Below, one piece after another: positions 34,329 to 42,450 of a stretch of 64,000 nucleotides of DNA. How positions within the stretch are numbered: position 1 is the stretch's first letter; each line of letters starts with the position of its first letter. The notes below the pieces were generated by a model, which was not told where the DNA came from, ran no database searches, and worked only from the letters and a program-made list of their open reading frames with translations. Source of the stretch: an uncultured Pseudomonadota bacterium (lineage in GTDB: Bacteria > Pseudomonadota > Alphaproteobacteria > RF32 > CAG-239); assembly GCA_949295025.1 (NCBI GenBank), contig CASFJK010000001.1, positions 62,001 through 126,000 of the forward strand, read 5' to 3'. The position numbers were made by a program, and so were the translations under genes.

Positions 34329-35477
34329 ATGAGCGGACATCGTAAAAAATTTCAATTGGCCATTGTTATTTCTTTGGTTGTAGTCTTAATTACGGTGTCC
34401 GGATACTTTTTTGCACAACAAAAAAGCCAGCCTGAGTTTAGAACAAAGGTTGAAAGAATTATGTTTGAGAAAAAAAATAAATCTCCCAAATATATTCTGA
34501 CTCTGCCCGAAAAAACAGCAAAAACTCCTGAAAAAATAAATACTCCAGAAAAAGTTAAGCCGACAAAATTGGAAACATTAGAAGACTTTGTTAACGCGGC
34601 TCCTTTGGTGGCAAAACTCAAAGAAAACAAAAATTTATATGCCCTAAAAATTATTGAAAACACACCAGACTTTGTTGAAAGACAAGGTGAATTTATTTTG
34701 CCTAAAATATCTGATAATGGCAAAAAGCCATGGTTTGATTTTGGTAACCAAATTCAAGTTGCTCCAAATTTTTACAAAATTGCGGTTGTTTTCAAAAATA
34801 CCGGATTGGACACAAAAACTTTTGATTCTATGAATAAAGCTTTACCTTCAGAAGTGTCTTTTTCTTTTTCTCCTTACACCTTAAAAGCAAAAAATTTGAT
34901 TACAGAAGCAAGAAAATCAGGTCATGAAACATATATGGATTTGCTTTTGGCTTCTAAAGATGTTTTAAAGGCAGATAATGGACCTCTTTCAATGGGGATT
35001 ACAGCTTCGCCAGAAGAAAATATGATACGTTTTTACAAAAGTTTGTCCGTTGATGCGCCTATCGGCGGAATGATTGTGGCTGATGGTTTGATTGATGAGA
35101 CAACACAACCTCAACTTAACAACTATTTGCAAGAGCTTAAAAAACGCGGTTTGTTAATGGTTGATGCTACAAACGGAAATGAAATAAATAATATCCGTAC
35201 TGAAAAATTGCCCAGAAAAAAAGCCGATATTTTGATTGATGAAAATCTTAATCCTACAAACATTCAAGCCTTGTTAAAAAGAGCTGAAAATACGGCTCGG
35301 GAAAAGGGACAAGTTTTGATTGTTGCTGTTCCAAAGCCAATTGTAATTACCGCAATTAAAGATTGGGCAGAAACATTTTCGCCACAACTTTCTTATGAAG
35401 AAATGAAAGAACAAAATATTACAACCATTGAACGTCCTTTTGCTTTGGTTCCTGTATCTAATTTGGTGGTAGAATAA
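34329..35477 (+). CDS. Divergent polysaccharide deacetylase family protein (YibQ-like)
   Basis: This 382-residue protein has an N-terminal membrane anchor (LAIVISLVVVLITVSGYFFAQ), a Lys/Pro/Thr-rich periplasmic linker (about 35-90) and a C-terminal barrel-like domain of the divergent polysaccharide deacetylase family. Family marks are KIAVVFKNTGLDTKTFDSM, LPSEVSFSFSPYT, GHETYMDLLL and a terminal AETFSPQLSY. The first family motif normally contains an aspartate (VVIDDLG); here it reads VVFKNTG, so activity is doubtful. The location after ctpA and before rppH matches the standard order. It overlaps rppH by one base (TAATG), implying translational coupling. Confidence 0.85.
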   Translation: MSGHRKKFQLAIVISLVVVLITVSGYFFAQQKSQPEFRTKVERIMFEKKNKSPKYILTLPEKTAKTPEKINTPEKVKPTKLETLEDFVNAAPLVAKLKENKNLYALKIIENTPDFVERQGEFILPKISDNGKKPWFDFGNQIQVAPNFYKIAVVFKNTGLDTKTFDSMNKALPSEVSFSFSPYTLKAKNLITEARKSGHETYMDLLLASKDVLKADNGPLSMGITASPEENMIRFYKSLSVDAPIGGMIVADGLIDETTQPQLNNYLQELKKRGLLMVDATNGNEINNIRTEKLPRKKADILIDENLNPTNIQALLKRAENTAREKGQVLIVAVPKPIVITAIKDWAETFSPQLSYEEMKEQNITTIERPFALVPVSNLVVE

Positions 35478-35971
35478 TGGTTGATTTATACCGAAAAAAT
35501 GCAGCTATAATCGTTTGTAACCCTCAAGGCAAAGTTCTTTCTTGTCAAAGAGTGGAAAATGTTGATTTTAACTGGCAATTTCCTCAAGGCGGGATTGAAG
35601 ATAGCGAATCCCCAAAAGATGCTGCTTTACGTGAACTGAGAGAAGAAACCGGTTTGACTCAAGTTGAGTTGATTGCAGAATATCCTCAGCCGTTGCGCTA
35701 CAAATTTTCAGATGATGTGATTGAAAAATTTAAGAAACTCGGAAGAAAAAATATTGGTCAAGAACAGTATTGGTTTTTGTTTTTATTTTCCGGAAATGAT
35801 AAAGAAATAGATTTTAACACAAATCCCAAAGAAATAGAGTTTAAAGCTTTTGAATGGATTGATATTGAAGAGGCTCCTACTCGAGTGATTGCGTTCAAAA
35901 GAGAAGTTTATAAAAAGGTTTGCTCTTATTTTAAGCCTTTTGTCGAACAACAAAAAAAGCAAAGCTCTTAA
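35477..35971 (+). CDS. rppH: RNA pyrophosphohydrolase
   Basis: This 164-residue Nudix hydrolase carries the Nudix box GGIEDSESPKDAALRELREE, with all metal-binding glutamates. It starts VDLYRKNAAIIVCNPQGKV and has the QFPQGGI strand of RppH/NudH. It removes pyrophosphate from 5'-triphosphate RNA to start decay. Its ATG overlaps the stop of the deacetylase gene by one base. It ends the gpmI-rppH run; the stop codon falls inside the terminator hairpin at 35952-35989. Confidence 0.94.
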   Translation: MVDLYRKNAAIIVCNPQGKVLSCQRVENVDFNWQFPQGGIEDSESPKDAALRELREETGLTQVELIAEYPQPLRYKFSDDVIEKFKKLGRKNIGQEQYWFLFLFSGNDKEIDFNTNPKEIEFKAFEWIDIEEAPTRVIAFKREVYKKVCSYFKPFVEQQKKQSS

Positions 35972-35989
35972 AAAGAACTTTGCTTTTTC
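35952..35989. terminator. Bidirectional terminator at the end of rppH
   Basis: AAAAAGCAAAG (to 35964) pairs with CTTTGCTTTTT (from 35978) around an A-rich loop, with an A-tract to the left and a T-tract to the right. It separates rppH from the convergent gene that ends at 36003. Confidence 0.8.
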
Positions 35990-36002
35990 TTTTGCAAAAG
36001 AT

Positions 36003-37460
36003 TTATCCAATCATATAATTTGCCATGGCTATGTTTGCTGAGTTTTTGTAGTTATCGACCAGCGCTTTTAATGAATTGTTCTCATTCATAAAAGACAACA
36101 TTTGATCGGCTTGTGCGACAACATTTTCTTTCTCAGGCAAGTTGTTTAACAACATGACTAAACTTGCACTAAAGAGCTGTTTATAGCTGTCTGTGCTTTC
36201 TTTCTTGTAAAGATCGGCAATAATCTTCATAACAGACAAAATGTCGATAGCTTGCTTAAAGAGAATATTCTCCAAGGTTTCTTTCCAGAGATGAGAATAT
36301 CGATAAGCAACTTCTTCAAGCACAGCTTTTAGGTCTGCTTCTCCCACTTGAGAAATCAACATCAAAAACAGCTGTTCATCCATTTTCAGGCTTTGTTTAA
36401 GCATTGCAAAATCTGCTTTTTCTACCAGCAGAGCTCCTTGATACATTTTGGCGCGGTAGTTTGGCAGAAAATCAACCTTAAACCACTTTTCATTTTGCCA
36501 AATTGAAACAACTTTAAGCAACAAACTCATTGCTTTTTCGGTAATGTGCGCTTTATTTTGTTCCAACAAGAAGAACATTGCATCTGTTATGCTTGCTAAG
36601 CAAGTTCTCTTCTGCTCATTTACCACAACTTTGGTATAACACTCCACAAGAGTATCGAGCAAGAACGGATTAGTATCGATCTTGTGCGTATAAACAGCTA
36701 AAAGCTTAAGATAAACTTCTGAAGAAACAATACCTTGTTCATACATTTCTCGGAATGTTTTGACGTCTTTGACAATCGGATTTTCTTCCAACAAGTTTAG
36801 CAACATCTCCCACATTCTATTTTTTTCGTCTTGGGTTGCTCTGATGGACGAATCTTGCAAATCGTTTAACAGAGTTGAGATGATGCTGAATGTAAAATCT
36901 TGTTTGTTTTGACGAATAAACAATGCAAAAATTTCCAATTTTCGAGCTGTTCTTACCGGCAATGAGCATATGGCATCCAATTCTTCTTGAGAAAGTTTCA
37001 GTTCCTGACGGCAATATTTTTTTGCTAAAAGCAGCAATTTACCATCTTCCGGATATGATAACATTTTCAAAATGAGGTCTTGATGGTTGCCCAACTGACA
37101 ATGATTGTTTAACCAAACGCAGCATATGTGCTTTTCCTTTTTGGAAAGTTTATCGCTCAGATACATACTCAATACAACCTTGCGGCAGATTGGCATATAA
37201 TTTCTGCACTGTTCCAATACATTGAAAAATATACCCCAATTGCGTTGAGGAATTTCAATGAAATATATTCCGAAATTCTTAAAAAACTCATCTGCTTGAA
37301 CTTCGCTTTTTTTAGAGAAAACAATATCTTGCACAGATAACAAGCCTTGTTTTCCTTTCAAAAGTTCTTCAAAAATGTGCAACATGCAGTTTTTTACCAA
37401 AAACAAGTTTGTGCTGTTTAAATTTTGCAACAACAATTCTTTTGAAAGAATCTTTTCCAT
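36003..37460 (-). CDS. Hypothetical all-helical protein
   Basis: This 485-residue protein is not from a family I recognise. It has no signal peptide or membrane helix and reads as a chain of amphipathic helices with Leu, Lys and Glu periodicity and few Gly or Pro residues (for example DEEQ-poor stretches such as ELLLQNLNSTNLFLVKNCML). This suits a HEAT- or TPR-like solenoid, but no repeat consensus is sharp enough to claim. The ATG at 37460 is the first good start; upstream is a 152-bp gap before the divergent gene at 37613. The C-terminus lies against a shared terminator with rppH. Function is unknown. Confidence 0.62.
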   Translation of the reverse strand: MEKILSKELLLQNLNSTNLFLVKNCMLHIFEELLKGKQGLLSVQDIVFSKKSEVQADEFFKNFGIYFIEIPQRNWGIFFNVLEQCRNYMPICRKVVLSMYLSDKLSKKEKHICCVWLNNHCQLGNHQDLILKMLSYPEDGKLLLLAKKYCRQELKLSQEELDAICSLPVRTARKLEIFALFIRQNKQDFTFSIISTLLNDLQDSSIRATQDEKNRMWEMLLNLLEENPIVKDVKTFREMYEQGIVSSEVYLKLLAVYTHKIDTNPFLLDTLVECYTKVVVNEQKRTCLASITDAMFFLLEQNKAHITEKAMSLLLKVVSIWQNEKWFKVDFLPNYRAKMYQGALLVEKADFAMLKQSLKMDEQLFLMLISQVGEADLKAVLEEVAYRYSHLWKETLENILFKQAIDILSVMKIIADLYKKESTDSYKQLFSASLVMLLNNLPEKENVVAQADQMLSFMNENNSLKALVDNYKNSANIAMANYMIG

Positions 37461-37612
37461 ACTTAAAAAAATTTAAATTAGTAATAGGGTTAATAATAAA
37501 AAAACTAGGTGCGATTATTAGCCTTTTTGTTTAATTTTGCAAGTTTTTTTTAAAAGCAGATTGAAGCCCCCCTCTTTTTATGATATATTAGCTTTACTTT
37601 AGGAAAAATAAT

Positions 37613-38197
37613 ATGGATGAAGTAAATAAATTTGAAGAAGAACGCCAAGAAATTCTGGCTATGGTCAGAAACGGTATTCAAACAAATATCCCTATGAAAA
37701 AGACACAGAAAAGGTATTTGAAAAACCTTTTGCTGTTTTCTTTGATGCGCGCTTCTAAAAATCCAACCGTTACCAAGCCAAACTTTATGAAGTTGGTGGC
37801 AAAACAATTCAAAAAATATATTGTTAAAATCATCCATGGTTCGGTTAAAAATATGCCAAACCATAATCCTTATGAAGATGAAGATTTTTATGACGAAAAT
37901 TTGGATGTGGAAATCAATCGTGTGATTGCCAATGAACAATTTTTGAATATGAGCCTTATTCAGCAAAGCCTTACGCCGAAAAACATTATCGGACAAATCA
38001 GAACCTTGGCAGATGGATTAAGCGCTCAAGAGGTTATCCAAAGAATTACGGCTTTGAAAGAAATTAACTCTAATCATCGTGAAACTCCTGAAGAAGAGCG
38101 CAAACGTCAGCAGCGTATTCGTGATTATGAACGACAAAGACAAATGCAGAATATGCGGTTTCTTGAATTGGAGCGTGGAAGCAGAGAAAGACATTAA
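37613..38197 (+). CDS. Hypothetical protein
   Basis: This 194-residue protein is unrecognised. It has no export signal. It is helical and basic at the N-terminus (PMKKTQKRYLKNLLLFSLM), has an acidic patch in the middle (NPYEDEDFYDENLDVEI) and ends in a long Arg/Glu/Gln-rich helix (EEERKRQQRIRDYERQRQMQ) that probably forms a coiled coil. It is a single-gene unit, divergent from the 485-residue orphan. GGAAAAATA precedes the ATG and a terminator directly follows the stop. A role in binding nucleic acid or protein partners would only be a guess from the charge pattern. Confidence 0.6.
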   Translation: MDEVNKFEEERQEILAMVRNGIQTNIPMKKTQKRYLKNLLLFSLMRASKNPTVTKPNFMKLVAKQFKKYIVKIIHGSVKNMPNHNPYEDEDFYDENLDVEINRVIANEQFLNMSLIQQSLTPKNIIGQIRTLADGLSAQEVIQRITALKEINSNHRETPEEERKRQQRIRDYERQRQMQNMRFLELERGSRERH

Positions 38198-38230
38198 AAA
38201 AATCCCTTTTACTACAAAAGGGATTTTTTC
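38196..38230. terminator. Bidirectional rho-independent terminator
   Basis: AAAATCCCTTTT (38199-38210) and AAAAGGGATTTT (38216-38227) form a 12-bp stem with a 5-base loop. An A-tract precedes it and a T-tract follows, between the convergent 194-residue orphan and rlmN. Confidence 0.88.
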
Positions 38231-38232
38231 TT

Positions 38233-39306
38233 TTATTTCTGTTGCTCTTTTTTAGACTTTAGTTGTCCGCAGGCAGCTAGAATATCTTGTCCTCGAGCTA
38301 CGCGAATCGGTGCTGCGTAGCCAAATTTGCCAAGTTCTTTGGAAAAAGCCATAGCTCGATTTTTGGAAGATGGTTGATAATCACACCCTGGCCACGGATT
38401 GAACGGAATCAGATTAAACTTAGCGTCTATTTTATATTTTTTCATTAAATCGACCAATTCATGTGCGTTCTCTAAAGAATCATTCAACCCATTCAAAAGT
38501 AAATATTCAAAAGTGATGTATTTGCAGCTGCCGGCTCTTTTTTGAAACTCTTGGCAAGCCGTTAAAACATCTTCTATCGGATATTTCTTATTAATCGGCA
38601 TTATACGGGTGCGAAGTTCATTATTCGACGCATGCAAACTGATGGCTAAACGACAACCAAGTTCGCTTGCAACTTCGGCAATGTGAGGAACAATACCTGA
38701 GGTTGACAACGTGATCTTGCGGCGTGAAATGGCTACACCATCACCATCAGACAATATTTTCAATGCCTTAAAGGTATTTTCTTTATTATGCAAAGGCTCA
38801 CCCATGCCCATAACCACAATATTGGACAAGTATCTGACTTCATCGGTCGGGGTTGGCCATTCGTTATAAGCATCTCTTGCCACTAAAAACTGTGAAACAA
38901 TTTCTCCCGCGGTCAAATTGCGGGTGATTTTTTGTGAGCCGGTATGGCAAAAAGTGCAACCCACGGCACAGCCGACTTGGGTGGAAATGCAAACTGTTCC
39001 CCTATCCTCTTCCGGAATGTAAACGGTTTCAATTCTCTGGCCATCGGCAAACTCCAATAACCATTTATGGGTTTTGTCGGAAGAAATTTGCTCAGCCACG
39101 ATTTTAGGACGGGTAATGGTAAATTTTTCAGCTAACTTGGCGCGTAAATCTTTGCTTAAATTGCTCATTTTTTCAAAATCAGTCACACCATGGTGGTATA
39201 ACCACTGCCAAACCTGTTTGGCTCGAAAAGGTTTTTCGCCAATCTCGGCAATAGCCGCAGCTAATTCTTCCTTGCTTAAGCCGATTAACTCAATTTTTTC
39301 ACTCAT
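38233..39306 (-). CDS. rlmN: 23S rRNA (adenine2503-C2) and tRNA methyltransferase RlmN
   Basis: About 357 residues from the ATG at 39306; an ATG 18 bases upstream lies inside the ialB 3' end and is less likely. It is a radical-SAM enzyme with the CX3CX2C cluster motif in GCAVGCTFCHTGSQKIT. The Cys in CISTQVGCA and a further Cys near the C-terminus (ARGQDILAACGQL) provide the methyl-carrying and resolving cysteines. It methylates A2503 of 23S rRNA and A37 of some tRNAs. It starts just after the IalB-family gene on the same strand, an arrangement seen in other alphaproteobacteria. Confidence 0.96.
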   Translation of the reverse strand: MSEKIELIGLSKEELAAAIAEIGEKPFRAKQVWQWLYHHGVTDFEKMSNLSKDLRAKLAEKFTITRPKIVAEQISSDKTHKWLLEFADGQRIETVYIPEEDRGTVCISTQVGCAVGCTFCHTGSQKITRNLTAGEIVSQFLVARDAYNEWPTPTDEVRYLSNIVVMGMGEPLHNKENTFKALKILSDGDGVAISRRKITLSTSGIVPHIAEVASELGCRLAISLHASNNELRTRIMPINKKYPIEDVLTACQEFQKRAGSCKYITFEYLLLNGLNDSLENAHELVDLMKKYKIDAKFNLIPFNPWPGCDYQPSSKNRAMAFSKELGKFGYAAPIRVARGQDILAACGQLKSKKEQQK

Positions 39307-39308
39307 GA

Positions 39309-39827
39309 CTATCTCTTTTTGCATTTGGCACTAATAGCTTTGTATGCTTGAGAAAAGCCAGCCAAAGAATAAGTGTCTTTTGTGGTGGTACCATTACTTG
39401 AAGTACCGTGAACAATCATGCGAGAGCCTCTTTTCATGGCATCAACAATTTCTTTGTCGGTTTTATCGCTCGTAGCCCAAGCTTTGTCTCCATTGACAAA
39501 CAGTTTATCAAAAGTCTTGTTACCGATTTTAATTTCTACTTTAGACTCCGGCTTATAGGTATATCCGGCGGTAATGTTCACAACGTCATAGCTTTTGTCT
39601 GCCGGACGATGCGTAATTACCGTATAAATATTACCACGTTTGGTATATTTACCTTCATCTCTTTTGGGCGTGGAAGCCATATAACAGGTTAATCCAGATG
39701 CATCTTGATAATAGTAAGCAACCCAATCATCATATTCTCCGATTTGTTGGGGTTTTATTGTCTGAGCTGCTTGTGCATCTACGGCAAAAAAAGCACTCAA
39801 AAAAAGAAGAGGTAATATTTTTTTCAT
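39309..39827 (-). CDS. Invasion-associated locus B (IalB) family periplasmic protein
   Basis: This 172-residue protein has a signal peptide (MKKILPLLFLSAFFAVDAQA). The mature domain begins near GEYDDWVAYYYQDASGLTCY, the start of the IalB-like fold in which a conserved Trp is followed by a Cys. It goes on with VEIKIGNKTFDKLFVNGDKA and a C-terminal Cys (ISAKCKKR) that could pair with the first. Despite the name, these proteins are widespread in non-pathogenic alphaproteobacteria and act in the periplasm with an undefined role. rlmN follows directly on the same strand. Confidence 0.85.
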   Translation of the reverse strand: MKKILPLLFLSAFFAVDAQAAQTIKPQQIGEYDDWVAYYYQDASGLTCYMASTPKRDEGKYTKRGNIYTVITHRPADKSYDVVNITAGYTYKPESKVEIKIGNKTFDKLFVNGDKAWATSDKTDKEIVDAMKRGSRMIVHGTSSNGTTTKDTYSLAGFSQAYKAISAKCKKR

Positions 39828-39933
39828 GTTTACATTCTCTCAATCATTAAAAATTATTTTATTATTTGATAATAATATTTGAAATATATCTAAAAACTGT
39901 TAATTTCTAGAAAAATTTTACGGATTAACAATC

Positions 39934-41172
39934 ATGATGCGCGATAATTACATAGATATTAATAAACTGATTAAAAGTAAAAACGTTCTCAAGCTCTTTA
40001 ATATTGTTGAAGAACACGGCGGTGCATTGCGCTTTGTCGGTGGTGCTGTTCGTGATACTTTGGCCGGATTAGAAGGTTTTGATTTAGACTTAGCTACAGA
40101 TTTGAGTCCAGATGAATTGGTAGAAGCTTGTGAAGACAATGGGCTTAAAACTATTCCTCTTGGAATCAAATATGGGACAGTCGGCGTCTTGATTGATGAT
40201 AAGGTTTTAGAAATAACATCTTTACGCAAGGATATTTCAACAGACGGTCGCCATGCTGAAGTAGAATTCACCACAGATTGGGAAACTGATGCCGGACGAC
40301 GCGATTTAACCATCAATGCCGTCTATGCCGACGAACGAGGAAATGTGTTTGATTATTATAACGGTATTGACGATTTGGAAAAAGGAGTGGTTCGTTTTAT
40401 CGGTAATCCTTCCCAGCGCATTAAAGAAGATTATCTCAGAATTTTGCGTTTTTTCCGTTTCTACTCTATTTTTTCAAAAAATCCGATTGATAAAAAAGCT
40501 TTGGAAGCATGTAAAGAAAACTCGGAAGGCTTGCAAGAGCTTTCTATGGAAAGAATCCGTGATGAATTATTAAAAATTCTTGTAACACCGCATGCAGCAA
40601 AAACATTGCAGATTATGGCTGATAATGAGATATTGAGCTATGTTTTACCTGTTCCCAAAAAAGAGAATATTGAATGTTTGGAATTTTTGGATAAACAACT
40701 CAATCAAGGAAATTTGCCTAAAAATGCCATTGCTCGCTTGTTTATTCTCTTTAATCCGGATGAAGCTTTTGCTAACAATATTGCCGTACGCATGAAGTTT
40801 AGCAAAAAGCAAAAACAAGATTTTGTAGATTTAGCCAAAGTATCTGTTCCTTTAAGAGATTTTGAAGATGAAAAATACCTTAAACGTATTATCTATACTT
40901 ATGGTAAGGATTTTGCTCGCAATAAATTGATGATTGCACAAGCATTGCAAAAACAAATTTTGCCAGATTTCAAAGATATTTTGGACTTTATCTTAGCTTT
41001 TGAAAAACCTACTTTTCCTTTGCGCGGACAAGATATTATAAATGCCGGCATTCAAGGAAGTCCTCACATAGGACAAGTTCTTGATAATTTGGAAGAAATT
41101 TGGATTGAAAGTGGGTTTACTCTCTCTAAACAAGATTTGTTGGAGCGCTTGCAAGGGCTTAAAATAGCTTAG
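39934..41172 (+). CDS. cca: CCA tRNA nucleotidyltransferase
   Basis: This 412-residue class II nucleotidyltransferase adds or repairs the 3' CCA of tRNAs. GGALRFVGGAVRDTLAG holds the conserved GGxVRD, and GFDLDLATDLSPDE the metal-binding DxD. RRDLTINAVYAD and RILRFFRFYS are the neck-domain landmarks that read the incoming nucleotide. The ATG follows ACGGATT. The 3' end overlaps the convergent yraN gene by 14 bp. Poly(A) polymerase I is a related family, but the length and motifs fit the alphaproteobacterial CCA enzyme better. Confidence 0.92.
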   Translation: MMRDNYIDINKLIKSKNVLKLFNIVEEHGGALRFVGGAVRDTLAGLEGFDLDLATDLSPDELVEACEDNGLKTIPLGIKYGTVGVLIDDKVLEITSLRKDISTDGRHAEVEFTTDWETDAGRRDLTINAVYADERGNVFDYYNGIDDLEKGVVRFIGNPSQRIKEDYLRILRFFRFYSIFSKNPIDKKALEACKENSEGLQELSMERIRDELLKILVTPHAAKTLQIMADNEILSYVLPVPKKENIECLEFLDKQLNQGNLPKNAIARLFILFNPDEAFANNIAVRMKFSKKQKQDFVDLAKVSVPLRDFEDEKYLKRIIYTYGKDFARNKLMIAQALQKQILPDFKDILDFILAFEKPTFPLRGQDIINAGIQGSPHIGQVLDNLEEIWIESGFTLSKQDLLERLQGLKIA

Positions 41173-41530
41173 TTGCAACCCAAGCATTGCGTAAGTGTTT
41201 TATCTTAAAAGGATATTCCACTAAAATTGCATCAAAGCGAATATCAAAAGCATCATAACGTTTATGCTTGGCTAAAAAGGCCTCAGCACCTTTGACAATG
41301 CGTTGTTTTTGCTTTTCTGAAATGGCGTAGGCTGCTTTTTCAAAACTGCGGCGCTCTTTAACTTCTACAAAGACAAGAGTTTTTCCCTTACGGACAATTA
41401 AATCAACTTCACCGGCATGTGTTCCCTTGCCGGTGATGTAATTTTTAGCAACAGGAAAATATCCATGAAAAAACAGGTAAAAAAGTGCAATATATTCAGC
41501 AAGTTTGCCGTTATGATAATTACTTTGCAT
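41159..41530 (-). CDS. YraN/UPF0102 family endonuclease-like protein
   Basis: This 123-residue protein has the YraN pattern. GKLAEYIALFYLFFHGY is the N-terminal helix, and GEVDLIVRKGKTLVFVEVKER carries the restriction-enzyme-like D...ExK motif. The ARS/KR segment before QRIVKGAEAFL and a C-terminal FDAILVEY complete the fold. It is predicted to be a cytoplasmic nuclease of unknown target. It starts 11 bp inside the end of rsmI, so the pair is translationally coupled. It also overlaps the convergent cca by 14 bp. The rsmI-yraN-lpoA neighbourhood is conserved in proteobacteria. Confidence 0.87.
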   Translation of the reverse strand: MQSNYHNGKLAEYIALFYLFFHGYFPVAKNYITGKGTHAGEVDLIVRKGKTLVFVEVKERRSFEKAAYAISEKQKQRIVKGAEAFLAKHKRYDAFDIRFDAILVEYPFKIKHLRNAWVATKLF

Positions 41531-42359
41531 TTTTTATCCTTAAAGCTTGTTCATAAACTTCGTTTTTATTCAACCCATAGGTTTCAACAACCTCTTTAAC
41601 GGCTGTTTTCAGGCTAGATTTTGCGAGTTTTTCTTTTAATATGGCATCTAAATCTATTTCTTGCTGATTTTCTTCTTCAGCAGAAGGCGCGACCATAAAA
41701 ACCATCTCTCCTTTAGGGGGATTTTGAGTATAAAAATCTATAAGATTTCCAACAAAATCTGTTTGGCATTCTTCATAGACTTTTGTAATTTCTCTGGCAA
41801 CTGATACTTCTCTATTTCCAAACACTTCTTGCGCCACGCTTAAGGTTTTGAGCAAACGAGGTGCCGTTTCATAAAAAATCAGGGTTGCATCCAAATTTTT
41901 ATATTTTGCAAACAAGTCTTTGCGAGCCTTATCTTTATTAGGAATAAACCCAACAAACATAAAGCGATTGGTGGGCAAACCAGAAAGCTGTAAAGCAGAA
42001 ATCAAAGCGCAGCATCCCGGTAAAGTGGTGATATAAATTCCGGCTTGTTTGCATTTTTTTATCAACTTATAGCCAGGGTCAGAAATAAGAGGTGAACCGG
42101 CATCACTGACTTGCGCTACACTTTGTCCGGATAAAACACAATCTATTATTTTTTGTGCTTGCTCATCTTCATTATGATCATGCAGGGTTATGAATGTTTT
42201 GTGTAAGCTTATACCTAACAAAGAAAAAAGCTTTTTGGTTACTCTTGTATCTTCGCAAGCAATAACATCTGCTTCTTTTAAGACTTCTATAGCTCTTGAA
42301 GATATGTCTCCCAAATTGCCAATCGGTGTGGCTACAATGTATAAACCGTTTTTCATCAT
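41520..42359 (-). CDS. rsmI: 16S rRNA (cytidine1402-2'-O)-methyltransferase
   Basis: This 279-residue tetrapyrrole-methylase-fold enzyme begins GLYIVATPIGNLGDISSRAI, the RsmI signature. It contains ACEDTRVTKKLF, QVSDAGSPLISDPG with the AdoMet loop, and LPGCCALISALQLSGLPT. It 2'-O-methylates C1402 of 16S rRNA. It is divergent from the LpoA-type lipoprotein (91 bp between starts) and overlaps yraN by 11 bp. Two adjacent ATGs at 42359 and 42356 are both possible starts. Confidence 0.95.
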   Translation of the reverse strand: MMKNGLYIVATPIGNLGDISSRAIEVLKEADVIACEDTRVTKKLFSLLGISLHKTFITLHDHNEDEQAQKIIDCVLSGQSVAQVSDAGSPLISDPGYKLIKKCKQAGIYITTLPGCCALISALQLSGLPTNRFMFVGFIPNKDKARKDLFAKYKNLDATLIFYETAPRLLKTLSVAQEVFGNREVSVAREITKVYEECQTDFVGNLIDFYTQNPPKGEMVFMVAPSAEEENQQEIDLDAILKEKLAKSSLKTAVKEVVETYGLNKNEVYEQALRIKNAK

Positions 42360-42450
42360 CTCTTCTCTTTACATTAGTTTTTTTTTAAACTAATTTTGTG
42401 AATATATTATCGTTATATAACAGAACAATATATTTTAGGATAAAAAGCAA

